64,000 nucleotides of DNA from Pseudomonadota bacterium (GCA_027623555.1 JAQBSZ010000016.1:29746-93745); one strand, 5' to 3'. Numbered from the stretch's first letter, positions 16,744 to 26,537 are shown. Notes: a model not told the origin generated them from the sequence alone. Translations and numbers: made by a program.

Positions 16744-19721
16744 CGTCGATCCTCCCGGCCGCCTGCCACACTGTCGTCATTGTCACCCTCGCTTCCTGCA
16801 CTGCTGTCTCTGGTGATCGCGCTGATAATGCGGGCACGTTCCCGAGCAATCAGTTGCCGCAATGAGTTATCTTCCTCACGATCATAGTAGGGTATCCCTT
16901 CTATCCAGGTGGTTTCCGCCACGGCATAGACCGAAAGAGGATGATCACTCCACAGCACCAGGTCTGCATCCTTACCTTCCCGAATACTGCCCATGCGATC
17001 ATCCAGGTGCAGCAAGATAGCGGGATTCAGAGTCACCATCTTTAAGGCATCGATCTCGCTGACATTGCCGTACTTAACCGCCTTGGCCGCTTCCTGGTTC
17101 AGGCGTCGCGACATCTCTGCATCGTCAGAATTCAATGCCACAACCACTCCAGCCTGCTGCATAAGCGCGGCATTGTAGGGAATGGCATAACGCACTTCCC
17201 ATTTATAACCCCACCAGTCTGCAAACGTGGAACCCCCGGCGCCGTGCTGGGCCATCTTGTCCGCCACCTTGTAACCTTCGAGGATATGCGTAAAGGTATT
17301 GATGTTGAAATCGAAACTGTCTGCCACATGCATCAGCATGTTGATCTCTGACTGCACGTAGGAGTGGCTGGTTACGAAGCGTTCGCCATTGAGAATCTCC
17401 AGCATGGTTTCTTTTACCAGATCGCGGCGCGGCGCCACGGTATTGCGTTGCTGGTTGCGAGACAGACTATTGTACTCATCCCAGGTCCTTCCATATTCCT
17501 GTGCCTGGGAAAAGGCATTTACAAAAACCTGCTCTACACCCATGCGGGTTTGCGGATAACGAATCGAAGTCGGGCTGCGAGAACGCTTAACATTCTCGCC
17601 CAATGCGAACTTTATAAATTCATCGGCACCTTCGATGAGAAGATCCTGAGCCGAACCCCCCCAGCGCATCTTGATAATTGCTGACTGTCCACCAATAGGA
17701 TTTGCTGAACCATGTAACAACTGTGCAGCAACCACGCCTCCTGCCAGGTTTCGATAGATATTGATATTTTCCGAATCGACCACCTCTTTCATGCGCACCA
17801 TGCTGGAGTTGGTCTGACCTTCATTGATACTGAACAGCCCAATATGTGAGTGCTCATCGATGATGCCGGGAGTGAGATGTTTGCCAGTACCGTCAATGAG
17901 GGTTACGCCATTGGCGGAAAGATTGTCTCCCACCTCATCGATGCGACCGTCACGTACCAGGACATCAGTGACTACCATTCCTTGCTCTTCATTGGTCCAC
18001 ACGGTGGCGCCACGAATGAGTAAATCCTGTTGCTGGGGCAGGGTCTGTCGCCCATAGGCAGAGAAGGGATAGACAACCGGCGCGGGCAATGCAGCTATCT
18101 CGTTCACGCCTTCTGTACCAGTATCACTCTCGAGATTCCCGCTGCGAACGAGCTGCCAATCTACCAATGCACCATCGGGCGTGCGCCCATTGCCGCGCCA
18201 GCCGCTGCCTTCAGGCCAGCCACTGAGACGCGCTCGATTGCCTTCTTCGTCGATTACGAAACTAATGGAAATCAGATCCTCGCTAAGGTCCAGATTAACC
18301 CGGCGCGATTCACCATCGAGCAGCACCAGTTCCGCGCTCGCTTTTCCTGCATCGAAACTCAGTTCCAGTTCGAAACTCTGATCACCTACTGCAAGCTGAT
18401 AGATACCCTCGCGACTATCGTAGTCTGGATTCAGGATATACCGCTGGCCCTGAATCCAGTTCTCCAGGATCAATGAATCTTCTGCAAGCAGCTGGTCTGA
18501 TGTAATTATAAAATTTGCCAGGGCAGAAGGCGCCAACTGTCCCACCAATCCGGACAACCCAAGCGTTGCGGCCGGAACGGTAGTGAGCGCATCGATGGCC
18601 ATTCGCTGGGGCAGGCCATTCTTGACAGCAGTGCGCAGGTTCTTCCAGAAATCACTCTCTGCACCACTGGATGTTATCGAGAACGGAATTTCCTGCTCGG
18701 CCAGAATTCGGGCATTAAAGGGAGCCAGTTCCCAATGTTTAAGATCTTCCAATGAAACATCATCAGCGGTCAGTGTATCCTCAACCTCCGGTGCTTCGGG
18801 AAAATCCACCGGCACGATCAGAGTCGCTCCGGTTGCCTTGATCAGCTCAGCATGGCGATAGCTGTCACCACTAGTCTTGAGCACATACTGGATTGCGAAC
18901 TCATCGCCAAGTCTGTCTACTGTCAATGCCTCCTGCCAGTTACCGACTTCCATGATCTGGGGCAGCGACTGATAGCGATTCCAGGCTTCCAATGTATCGT
19001 CGGTAAACGGCCTGGGTTGCTGATTTACAAACCAGTCTGCATCAAGGTAGGTCTGTCTCAGTAGCGCGAAGGCTCCCATTAGTGAAGAAGGCATGGACTG
19101 CGAAGAGGTCCCCTTGTCCAGGGAATAGTGCGCCGCGACATCTGGCACGACTATCGCTTCATTGGCATTCCCGTCACCGAGCGTAATCAACGCCGAGGTA
19201 CCCCGGGCGATACCGTCCGGGCGGAGGCTCAGGACCGAAGAAAAACCCAGCTCGCGAAACTTCTCCCGTTTTTCCTCATCCGGAGCAAAGGCGGTGCTGG
19301 CTCGAAAATTAGTGCGTATTGCATCATTAACATTGAATGCCTGGTCACTCGGATAGAGATTTTCCGCCGCGCCATTGTCATCTTCGCGCTGCAACTCAGG
19401 AATACCGTAATCGGTGTAGATATCGATGAGCCCGGGGTAGATAAAGCGCCCCGACAGATCGATCTCGAAATAGCCCTCGGGAATGGCAACATTGTCATCA
19501 ACCTCAACAATGCGGCCGTCACGAATCAGCAGAGTACCGCCGCTGATGAAAGCGCCATCGGCCTGATAGATATTGGCATTGGTGAAAGCGTAAGCGCCGG
19601 CTCGCTCATCATTGACGCCATTCGGTGTGGCGTTTTCCTGTGCGAATGCTGAAGAAACGGCGGCAGAAATTAGTAACGCTGTATAAGCAGCAGGAACACA
19701 CTTTTTTATTTGACTCACCAT
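16740..19721 (-). CDS. Secreted two-module amidohydrolase
   Basis: The 993-residue protein has a signal peptide ending SSAFA and two amidohydrolase modules. In module 1 (about 45-430) the motif is PGLIDIYTD (96-104), with Tyr and Asp in place of the two histidines. Module 2 (about 565-960) keeps PGIIDEHSH (H624, H626), SHSY (H786), THILEG (H812) and NSDD (D866), so only the second half should be catalytic. A linker at about 435-550 contains beta-rich sequence. I chose ATG 19721 over 19871 because AGGAAGAGG precedes it and the signal peptide begins there. Substrate unknown; such enzymes often hydrolyse dipeptides or imides. The downstream gene overlaps by 4 bp. Confidence 0.88.
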   Translation of the reverse strand: MVSQIKKCVPAAYTALLISAAVSSAFAQENATPNGVNDERAGAYAFTNANIYQADGAFISGGTLLIRDGRIVEVDDNVAIPEGYFEIDLSGRFIYPGLIDIYTDYGIPELQREDDNGAAENLYPSDQAFNVNDAIRTNFRASTAFAPDEEKREKFRELGFSSVLSLRPDGIARGTSALITLGDGNANEAIVVPDVAAHYSLDKGTSSQSMPSSLMGAFALLRQTYLDADWFVNQQPRPFTDDTLEAWNRYQSLPQIMEVGNWQEALTVDRLGDEFAIQYVLKTSGDSYRHAELIKATGATLIVPVDFPEAPEVEDTLTADDVSLEDLKHWELAPFNARILAEQEIPFSITSSGAESDFWKNLRTAVKNGLPQRMAIDALTTVPAATLGLSGLVGQLAPSALANFIITSDQLLAEDSLILENWIQGQRYILNPDYDSREGIYQLAVGDQSFELELSFDAGKASAELVLLDGESRRVNLDLSEDLISISFVIDEEGNRARLSGWPEGSGWRGNGRTPDGALVDWQLVRSGNLESDTGTEGVNEIAALPAPVVYPFSAYGRQTLPQQQDLLIRGATVWTNEEQGMVVTDVLVRDGRIDEVGDNLSANGVTLIDGTGKHLTPGIIDEHSHIGLFSINEGQTNSSMVRMKEVVDSENINIYRNLAGGVVAAQLLHGSANPIGGQSAIIKMRWGGSAQDLLIEGADEFIKFALGENVKRSRSPTSIRYPQTRMGVEQVFVNAFSQAQEYGRTWDEYNSLSRNQQRNTVAPRRDLVKETMLEILNGERFVTSHSYVQSEINMLMHVADSFDFNINTFTHILEGYKVADKMAQHGAGGSTFADWWGYKWEVRYAIPYNAALMQQAGVVVALNSDDAEMSRRLNQEAAKAVKYGNVSEIDALKMVTLNPAILLHLDDRMGSIREGKDADLVLWSDHPLSVYAVAETTWIEGIPYYDREEDNSLRQLIARERARIISAITRDSSAGSEGDNDDSVAGGREDRR

Positions 19722-19895
19722 GGTGCTTGACCTCTTCCTGATAGGTAGAACGAGTATTTTGCAGCAGTTTACAGTCAACTTCCCGTAATTATAAGGGCAG
19801 GAGTTTTTCTGGACTTCAGGCTCCCTATCCACTATATGCAATTCAGGTATACTCTGCGATCTGTGTTTCATTCGTTGACAGGTGGAGGCTAGAAA

Positions 19896-20090
19896 ATGTC
19901 ATCGTTGTTAAAATTATTATTGCTCTCATCCTGTGCTGTGTTGGTTGCCTGTGGATCTGAGGAAACGATTCCACCAACAACTGAACAAGCTGCCACCGAA
20001 GTTGTATCTACTGTCGCGGAATCGTTTGCCTCAGAGAACCCCGAATTGGGGTATCGACAAGTTAACTCTCTAAATCCACAAATACCCTGA
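19896..20090 (+). pseudogene. Lipoprotein gene stub truncated by the IS6-family element
   Basis: An N-terminal lipoprotein signal with lipobox LVAC is followed by an acidic, Ser/Thr-rich stretch (GSEETIPPTTEQAATEVVST). Codons up to 20048 are native; the last 13 codons and the stop come from the left end of the IS element starting at 20049. The remaining 51 residues are too few to name the original protein. It is the 5' remnant of an interrupted or partly deleted gene; the right side of the IS belongs to an unrelated gene. Confidence 0.65.
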
Positions 20091-20841
20091 TCAAACTACG
20101 TCTACACGGCAACTGCCTTTTCCCAAGACGTGAAGGCGCGCTGTCTAAAATATCGATAATTTTCAGCTGACACCAAATGCCGGCCAAGGTTGAACAAATT
20201 GTACACGGCGGCGTGAGCATTCAAAAACCGCTGGGCCTGCTCCATCGATTTGAACTTACGCATGCCCCGCTCTCTCACTCGCGTCGGCTCGTGCGAAAGC
20301 TCAGCCCGGTTGTTGGCATACTGCGTTGTATCATGAATCGCCTCTGGAATTAGCTCTCTGTGTGCAACGCCATAGCTCCTCAATTTGTCCGTCACGATCT
20401 GCCGAGGTTCACCTTGATGTTTCTTCAATAGTCGCTTAAAGAAGCGCTTTGCGGCCTTGCCATCTCGTCTCTTCTGCAAGAATACATCGACCACCTCACC
20501 GTCTTGATCCACGGCTCGCCACAAATAATACTGCTTCCCCCGGATCTTCACGAAAACCTCATCAATATAGAAAGTATCTCCATACCCTTGGTGTTTTCTT
20601 CTCAACCGCCGAGCATATTTCGATCCAAACTTATTGCACCACAATCGAATTGCCTCATAGCTGACACTAATACCACGTTCAGCCAGTAGATCTTCGATAT
20701 CTCGATGACTTAGGTTGAATTTATGGTACAGCCATACGGCATATTGAATTATCTCGGGAGGAAACCTGTGTCGCTTGTATAGAGATTTTGATGATTTCAT
20801 AGCACAATCATCGCCCAGGGTGAGTTAATTTGACAGTACCC
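20049..20841 (-). mobile_element. IS6-family insertion sequence, 793 bp
   Basis: The ends form imperfect inverted repeats: the right end, read inward, is GGGTACTGTCAAATTAACTC and the left end at 20049-20068 matches it at 16 of 20 positions. Between them is one intact transposase gene, and the size is normal for the family. The 8 bp on each side (20041-20048 and 20842-20849) do not match, so there is no target duplication. IS6 elements transpose by cointegrate formation and delete neighbouring DNA, so a deletion between two copies explains the mismatched flanks. Confidence 0.9.
20102..20800 (-). CDS. IS6-family DDE transposase
   Basis: The 232-residue protein has an N-terminal helix-turn-helix (LSHRDIEDLLAERGISVSYE) and the DDE core: D in YIDEVFVKIRGKQYYLWRA, D in VTDKLRSYGVAHRE and E in NNRAELSHEPTRVRERGMRK. 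Length and motifs match intact IS6 (IS26-like) transposases. The start ATG lies 41 bp inside the right end. There is no frameshift or internal stop, so the element may still be active. Confidence 0.93.
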   Translation of the reverse strand: MKSSKSLYKRHRFPPEIIQYAVWLYHKFNLSHRDIEDLLAERGISVSYEAIRLWCNKFGSKYARRLRRKHQGYGDTFYIDEVFVKIRGKQYYLWRAVDQDGEVVDVFLQKRRDGKAAKRFFKRLLKKHQGEPRQIVTDKLRSYGVAHRELIPEAIHDTTQYANNRAELSHEPTRVRERGMRKFKSMEQAQRFLNAHAAVYNLFNLGRHLVSAENYRYFRQRAFTSWEKAVAV

Positions 20842-22278
20842 GATGCGGTGCTGTATGACAATCTGTCGACACCAAATTATGGCTTCGAATCTACAGCTGC
20901 CAATTATGATGTGTTGATCAGTCTCGATCAGGTAGTGGCGCCGGCAAGTGGAGTAGGCGCGCTATCTGACAATCTATTTCCAGTGTTTAATCTTGGTGCG
21001 CAGACCAAGAGCCTGGTATTTGATGAGGTAGGGATTATCGATCTGTCGGCGCAGCTGGTGGATTCGCTCGATGGCATGACACCGATCGCTTTTATGGGAA
21101 CCGGGATCAGTTTGCAGGGGAACGTCAAAAATGTCGGCCGATTTATTCCTAACGATTTTATTCTGAGTAGCGGCATTATCACTTCACGGCCACTGGCTAA
21201 TGCGCAGCCGAAAAGTATAACGCCATCTACATTCACTTACATGGGCGAGGAATTTGGCATCAGCGTTATGGTGACGGCACGCAACGGAGCAATTTCTCAT
21301 GCCACGACAAGAAACTATGTTGACACGTTTGCGAAGCTGGACGATCTGGATTTCACGTTCGATAAATTCTTCGCGATAGAAGAACTGGCGGGAGGGGACA
21401 ATAACCTCAGCACCAGAATCGCCGATCCTAATGTGGGAGCCAGCCGTACCATTAGCTGGGGAACTGATCCTGGTACAGATGGTGGCGAGGGAACTCTTAG
21501 CGGCAATCTGATCTTCAATCGTCAGGCAAGCCTGGCGCAAGATGGGCCCTATAGCGCGCTGACAATTGGTCTGAATACTTCGGACAGTGACAATGTACCG
21601 TTCGTTCTCGACCTGGATATTGATGATGCCGGCCCTGATGATGTTGCCACAATTGACCAGGAAGAATTCAGATATGGCAGGTTGCTGGTGGAGAATGCCT
21701 TCGGCTCAGAGCTTGAACCCCTGGGGGTTGGATTCAGGTTGCAATACTGGGATGGAACGGAGTTTGTTCTGAACACCGACGATAGCAGCACGACGATACT
21801 CTATGACGGGTCTACTGCGACCGGTGCTAACCGCGCATTGAAGTACGTGTCAGGAACCTTCTTGGAAAACCTGGTTGAGGATATCAATGACGTCCTGGAT
21901 CCGGGTGAAACCTTTGTCGAACTCGATGCTGTTAACCTCGCCAGTAATGTAGTGATCAGCTTCTTCGAGGGCGCTACCCAGCAGCGTTCCGGTGTCGACA
22001 GCGATGCCAATGATGAGCAGGATGACATCGCCCTGTTTACTTCCGCTCCTGGAGAAGGATTTGAGGGTACTGCGATTATTGAATTTGATCTCACTGACGC
22101 CACACTGCCGTTTTCACTGGACTTCCTGTCCTATGACTGGCGCGGTTTGGCTGATATCGAAGATGAGAATGAGGACACGGTATATACCGACAATCCGCGC
22201 TCGCGTGTAGAGTTTGGTTCCTATCGCGGACACGACCGCGTCATCAACTGGCAAGAAATCTATATAGGTCCAAATTGA
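20830..22278 (+). pseudogene. mshQ: C-terminal part of an MshQ-like pilus protein (DUF6701)
   Basis: The 482-residue frame matches the C-terminal region of MshQ/DUF6701: FTYMGEEFGISVMVTARNG, FRYGRLLVENAFGSELEPLG, YWDGTEFVLNTDDSS and the end RVEFGSYRGHDRVINWQEIY. Full MshQ proteins are about 1,000 residues or more and begin with a signal peptide and lectin-like region, which are absent. The frame opens inside the IS terminal repeat with a TTG, so no native start remains. The rest of the MSHA pilus locus is not in the window. The outward TTGACA in the IS end (20830-20835) could provide a -35 element. Confidence 0.8.
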
Positions 22279-22304
22279 TTTATCAATCAGGATCTTTGAG
22301 TGCG

Positions 22305-22346
22305 ACGAAGCTACTGTGCTCGCAATTGCGAGCGCAGCAGCTTCGT
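22305..22346. terminator. 42-bp hairpin between convergent mshQ remnant and ntrC
   Basis: Two 21-bp arms, beginning ACGAAGCT and meeting at the centre CGCAATTGCG, are reverse complements with two mismatches. The element occupies most of the 72-bp gap between two convergent genes. A short T-rich stretch (ATCTTTACTT) follows on the + strand and there is no T-run on the minus side. It is probably a bidirectional transcript end, weaker for ntrC. Confidence 0.5.
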
Positions 22347-22350
22347 ATCT

Positions 22351-23781
22351 TTACTTAACTATATCGGAATCTCTTTCCTCCGATATTCCACCTAACTCCT
22401 TGATCTTTCGTGTGAGTGTATTTCTACCCCAGCCCAAGAGATTCGCAGCATCACGCCTTCTGCCGGCGGTATGCTTGAGGGCGATGTCTATCAATGTCCG
22501 CTCGAACATCGGGGTCGCCTCATCAAGAATGGAAGTATTACCAAGACTCAATTGCTGATCCGCCCAGTTCTGGAGTGCCTGAGTCCAGTTGCTGATGCTG
22601 GAAGAGTCAATCTCCTGTTCGGAAAATTCCGGTGGCAGGTCGGTAAGGTAGACCTCGCGGCTGGATGCCATCACCGTTATCCAGCGGCAGAAATTTTCCA
22701 GCTGACGCACATTCCCAGGCCAGCTTAGTCCTACCAGGTACTTTTCGGTTTCCGGGCGCAGTAATTTTGGCTCGACCTGTAATTCTTCGGCAGCGGACTT
22801 GAGGAAGTGGCTGGCGAGCTTCGGAATGTCTTCGCGTCGATCGCTGAGCCGGGGCAGATGAATACGGATGACGTTCAGGCGATGAAACAGGTCTTCCCTG
22901 AATTGATGTTCTTGTACAAGCTTTTCCAGATTCTGGTGAGTCGCGGCGATGATGCGCACATCTACTTTTATCGACGTGTGACCGCCGACCCGGTAAAACT
23001 CACCATCGGATAACACACGCAGCAAGCGCGTCTGGGTATCGGCAGGCATGTCGCCAATTTCGTCGAGAAATAAAGTGCCGCCGTTTGCCTGTTCAAAACG
23101 CCCGGTGCGTAGTTGGGTGGCGCCCGTAAAAGCACCCTTCTCGTGACCAAATAATTCCGATTCAATGAGCTCTTTTGGAATGGCAGCGACATTCAAGGGA
23201 ATAAACGGCCTGTCTTTTCGTGGGCTATGGCGATGCAGCGCATGGGCTACCAGTTCCTTACCGGTGCCGGATTCACCATTGATCAGCACCGAAATATTGG
23301 AATTTGCTAGCCGTCCAATGGCCCTGAATACTTCCTGCATCGCAGGCGCTTCACCGATAATATCCTGGTTCTTCTCGATCACCTCGGCAGTCTTGTCGAT
23401 ATTTTTTGCTCGGGCATGTTCCAGGGCCCGCTGCGTCATTGCTACCGCTTCTTCGATATCAAAAGGCTTGGGTAAGTATTCGAATGCTCCCCGGCTATAG
23501 GACGACACGGCGCTGTCCAGGTCCGAATGAGCCGTCATAATAATTACCGGCAACTCAGGGTATCGTTCCCGAATGGTGCTGAGTAGTTCCAGCCCGCTGA
23601 TGCCAGGCATACGAATATCGCTGATGATTGCGTCAGGAGATTCATGTTCCAGCCTGTGCAGCAGATCATCACCATTCTCAAAACTCACGGTATGCAAACC
23701 TGTATTGCTGAGCGATTTCTCTAACACCCAGCGTATGGATAGATCATCGTCAAGAATCCATACTGAATCGTGTGTACTCAT
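22351..23781 (-). CDS. ntrC: Nitrogen regulation response regulator NtrC (NR-I)
   Basis: The order is a receiver domain with phospho-acceptor in [14 protein letters not shown], a sigma-54 AAA+ domain with Walker [15 protein letters not shown], the GAFTGA loop that contacts sigma-54, and [20 protein letters not shown], then a C-terminal Fis-type helix-turn-helix ([20 protein letters not shown]). At 476 residues it is a typical full-length NtrC. It activates nitrogen-starvation genes at sigma-54 promoters after phosphorylation by NtrB. It follows ntrB by 34 bp in one transcript unit. Confidence 0.97.
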   Translation of the reverse strand: MSTHDSVWILDDDLSIRWVLEKSLSNTGLHTVSFENGDDLLHRLEHESPDAIISDIRMPGISGLELLSTIRERYPELPVIIMTAHSDLDSAVSSYSRGAFEYLPKPFDIEEAVAMTQRALEHARAKNIDKTAEVIEKNQDIIGEAPAMQEVFRAIGRLANSNISVLINGESGTGKELVAHALHRHSPRKDRPFIPLNVAAIPKELIESELFGHEKGAFTGATQLRTGRFEQANGGTLFLDEIGDMPADTQTRLLRVLSDGEFYRVGGHTSIKVDVRIIAATHQNLEKLVQEHQFREDLFHRLNVIRIHLPRLSDRREDIPKLASHFLKSAAEELQVEPKLLRPETEKYLVGLSWPGNVRQLENFCRWITVMASSREVYLTDLPPEFSEQEIDSSSISNWTQALQNWADQQLSLGNTSILDEATPMFERTLIDIALKHTAGRRRDAANLLGWGRNTLTRKIKELGGISEERDSDIVK

Positions 23782-23815
23782 AGATTATTGCACCTGTCTA
23801 AATCTAACTTTGTCT

Positions 23816-24913
23816 TTACTCGTCCAATTTTGATATCGGTAGTACAACCGAAAACCGGGTTTTACCCGGTTTACTTTCGCACTCGATCATGCCCCTGTGC
23901 TGATTAATAATGCCGTGGGTGATCGGTAATCCCAGGCCAGTACCATCTGGCCTACCACTGATCATTGGATAAAAAATCGTGTCTAGCATCTCGCTGGGGA
24001 CGCCCGGCCCGTTGTCGATAACCTCGATACTGGCCGCCAGCCTGTGAAATTTTGTGCCGATTGTGACATTTCGCAATACCCGAGTGCGCAACATTATTTC
24101 TCCCAACTCGTGTTCGACTTCCGGGCTTTCCAGTGACTGCATGGCATTACGCACAAGGTTTAGCATCGCCTGGATCAATTGTTCGGAATCTGCCTGTACT
24201 GGCGGAATGCTGGGGTCATAGTCATGCAATAATTTGATGCCGTATCCACCTACTTCCACCTCGACCAGGCTGCGGACTCGCTCAAGCACTTCGTGGATGT
24301 TGGTACTCTTGATGACCAGTGGCTTACGGGATCCAATCATTCGGTCCACCAGGTTATGCAGCCGGTCGGCTTCTTCGATGATCACGTTGGTATAATCGGT
24401 TAGCTCACTGTCCCCTATTTCCAGAGCGAGAAGCTGGGCAGCACCGCGAATTCCGCCAAGAGGATTCTTGATTTCATGTGCCAGCCCGCGCACCAGTTCG
24501 CGCGTGGTCGCCTGAGCCGAGTTGAGGGCTTCCTCCCGACTGATACGCTGCGCATGTTCCAGCGAATTTAATTCAAGCAGGGCTTGCATCTCACCATTTT
24601 CCTCGATGGGATTGATCGTATAGTCCACGATGATGGTCTTGTCGTGCATGACCTTCAGTTCTGCCTTGCGCTTGGTAAAACTCACGTTCTTGACCAGCGC
24701 AGTTTGCATCTCGCCGATGTCTTCTTCTGCATTCATCAACACATCGCCTATGAACAAAAGGTTGGCTTGCTGATTGCTTATGTCCAATAACGACTCTGCC
24801 GCCACGTTGATGTAGAGCAGGCGCAATTGCCTGTCCAGCAGCACTACCCCGGTCTTCAGATTGTCCAGCAATCGCTTGTGTACGTTTTCCAGGGTCACTG
24901 TTTCACTCTTCAC
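23816..24913 (-). CDS. ntrB: Nitrogen regulation sensor kinase/phosphatase NtrB (NR-II)
   Basis: An N-terminal PAS domain (about 10-120) is followed by the H-box GLAHEIKNPLGGIRGAAQLL with the phospho-histidine, and a HATPase domain with N-box LNLVRNAMQSLE, G1 VIDNGPGVPSEM and a GTGLGLPITHGI G2 box. It lacks membrane segments, as expected for this cytoplasmic kinase controlled by PII. It is the first gene of ntrBC. A sigma-54-like promoter and an NtrC-box candidate lie upstream, and the glutamine synthetase terminator separates it from that gene. Confidence 0.96.
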   Translation of the reverse strand: MKSETVTLENVHKRLLDNLKTGVVLLDRQLRLLYINVAAESLLDISNQQANLLFIGDVLMNAEEDIGEMQTALVKNVSFTKRKAELKVMHDKTIIVDYTINPIEENGEMQALLELNSLEHAQRISREEALNSAQATTRELVRGLAHEIKNPLGGIRGAAQLLALEIGDSELTDYTNVIIEEADRLHNLVDRMIGSRKPLVIKSTNIHEVLERVRSLVEVEVGGYGIKLLHDYDPSIPPVQADSEQLIQAMLNLVRNAMQSLESPEVEHELGEIMLRTRVLRNVTIGTKFHRLAASIEVIDNGPGVPSEMLDTIFYPMISGRPDGTGLGLPITHGIINQHRGMIECESKPGKTRFSVVLPISKLDE

Positions 24914-24994
24914 GGCGTGCTACTGCTCGGTTGTGTCGGTTATTCATCAGGCGAGAAAGATTGTCTGGCTCGCTCAAGTGCTTCGTATGCCTAT

Positions 24995-25009
24995 GCAATA
25001 AGCAAACCA
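24995..25009 (-). promoter_or_regulatory. Candidate sigma-54 promoter of ntrBC
   Basis: On the minus strand the sequence is TGGTTTGCTTATTGC. It has the -24 GG and -12 GC ten bases apart and a perfect TTGC, but TTT in place of CAC. It is 82 bp before the ntrB start and its centre lies about 107 bp downstream of the NtrC-box candidate, as at enterobacterial glnA. The rest of the 303-bp gap to the synthetase gene holds only that box and a terminator. Confidence 0.45.
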
Positions 25010-25100
25010 ACCAGGATGGAAGAATTTCCAGGCGCTTGCGCCCTCTTACGGCGACTTCCAGGGCATCGCAGCACCGGGGTTGCGCTGCGCTGGAGGAGTA

Positions 25101-25117
25101 TGCACCAAAACAGTGCA
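25101..25117 (-). promoter_or_regulatory. Candidate NtrC-binding site upstream of ntrBC
   Basis: TGCACCAAAACAGTGCA has the TGCAC-N7-GTGCA dyad and agrees with the enterobacterial glnA NtrC site at 14 of 17 positions, by my recollection of that sequence. It sits at enhancer distance from the sigma-54-like element at 24995-25009, which suggests autoregulation of ntrBC. Confidence 0.6.
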
Positions 25118-25168
25118 TTGCGCAATTGTCAGCCGACAAGACTTCAGAATGCGCGGCTATCCCACCTT

Positions 25169-25194
25169 AAAAAAACCCGGGCAAGCCCGGGTTT
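25169..25194 (-). terminator. Rho-independent terminator of glutamine synthetase gene
   Basis: On the minus strand a perfect 10-bp stem (AAACCCGGGC, TT, GCCCGGGTTT) runs into a seven-T tract. It is 22 bp after the stop codon, so it should separate the synthetase transcript from ntrBC. Confidence 0.9.
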
Positions 25195-25216
25195 AGTGGA
25201 GTATTCAGGACACAGT

Positions 25217-26230
25217 TTACGCGAGCGCTTCCTTGGTGCTCTTGATAATTGCTGCAGCCACCCGATAGGGATCCGCATTGGAGGCCGTGCGGCGGTCTTC
25301 CAGGCGTCCTTTCCAGCCACCCTGTACCGTAACGAATGGAATTCGAATGGAGGCACCACGGTCAGACACCCCATAGCTGAATTGATCGATTGCTTGCGTC
25401 TCATGCAGCCCCGTCAGGCGTTGGTCGTTGCCGGCGCCGTATACGGAGATGTGGCGATCGATATTCTTGCCGAAAGTCTCACAGATCTTGGTGAATACAG
25501 ACTCATCACCATTGTCCCGCATTGCACTGTTGGAGAAATTGGCGTGCATTCCGGAACCATTCCAGTCCAGGTCGCGGCCCAGAGGCTTGGGTTCCCAGTT
25601 AATAGCCAGTCCATAACGCTCGGCCGTGCGCTCGGCCAGGTAGCGGGCAAGCCAGGTCTCGTCACCCGCGCGTTTGGCTCCCTTGGCGAAAACCTGGAAC
25701 TCCCACTGGCCCGCCGCCACTTCCGCGTTGATACCTTCGATATTGATTCCAGCTTCGATGCACAGGTCCAGGTGGTCTTCGACACAGTCCCGCCCGTGGG
25801 CATTGAATGCGCCGACAGAGCAGTAATAGGGACCTTGTGGACCAGGGTAGCCATTGGCAGGGAAGCCAGGAGGGGCATTGGTCTTAACATCCCACAGGAA
25901 GTATTCCTGCTCGTAGCCAAACCAGAAGTCTTCATCATCGTCGCCAATAGTGGCACGACCATTGGACTCATGGGGCGATTCATCGGCATTCAGTACCTCG
26001 GTCATGACCAGGTAGGCATTGGCTCGATCCGGATCGGGGAAGATCGCCACCGGTTGCAGCAGGCAATCCGAGTCATCACCAGATGCCTGTTGAGTTGAAC
26101 TACCATCGAAGTTCCACTGCGGGCAGGCTTCCAGCGTACCGTCGAATTTATCTCGTATCATGGTCTTACTGCGTAAGTTTTGGGTTGGTGAATAGCCATC
26201 AAGCCAAATGTATTCCAGTTTTGATTTCAT
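25217..26230 (-). CDS. glnII: Glutamine synthetase type II (GSII, eukaryotic-type)
   Basis: The 337-residue protein joins ammonia and glutamate with ATP hydrolysis. It carries GSII hallmarks: YIWLDGYSPTQNLRSKT at the N-terminus, WNFDGSSTQQASGDDSD, the metal-ligand region FGYEQEYFLWD, GINAEVAAGQWEFQV and WNGSGMHANFSN. Type I synthetases (GlnA) are about 470 residues and carry an adenylylation loop; GSII lacks it and is not controlled by GlnE. It sits between thiI and ntrB, where Pseudomonas has glnA. AGGAG lies 14 bases before the ATG. A strong terminator follows, and NtrC/sigma-54-like sites lie upstream. Confidence 0.95.
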   Translation of the reverse strand: MKSKLEYIWLDGYSPTQNLRSKTMIRDKFDGTLEACPQWNFDGSSTQQASGDDSDCLLQPVAIFPDPDRANAYLVMTEVLNADESPHESNGRATIGDDDEDFWFGYEQEYFLWDVKTNAPPGFPANGYPGPQGPYYCSVGAFNAHGRDCVEDHLDLCIEAGINIEGINAEVAAGQWEFQVFAKGAKRAGDETWLARYLAERTAERYGLAINWEPKPLGRDLDWNGSGMHANFSNSAMRDNGDESVFTKICETFGKNIDRHISVYGAGNDQRLTGLHETQAIDQFSYGVSDRGASIRIPFVTVQGGWKGRLEDRRTASNADPYRVAAAIIKSTKEALA

Positions 26231-26339
26231 TTTCTAACTTTCTCCTAAATCGATTTTCGACTACTTGATATGCATGACTCTTGTTCAATTACAAAAGAAC
26301 CGCTTGTATCGCTAATTCCTGACTCGCCCAAAATCCTCA

Positions 26340-26354
26340 GCAGCGAATCTGCCG
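26340..26354 (-). promoter_or_regulatory. Weak sigma-54-like promoter for glutamine synthetase
   Basis: Read on the minus strand, CGGCAGATTCGCTGC has GG and GC ten bases apart (-24/-12) and CTGC at the -12 side; three positions of the TGGCAC-N5-TTGC consensus differ. It is 110 bp before the ATG. Confidence 0.3.
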
Positions 26355-26537
26355 CGTGCTTGGTACTCGCTCCGGAGCACTAGTGCTTGCCACGATTCCA
26401 AGGGCGCCCAGCTGGTCAGATATACTTAACGACGAGGCTTGCCTTGTGTGCATGGGGAAGAGCAAAATGTATGCCAGCGGCGATACCGCTGCAAGGCCCG
26501 AATTTACTGGAGCTGAGAAGAAACTTCAACAAAAAAA

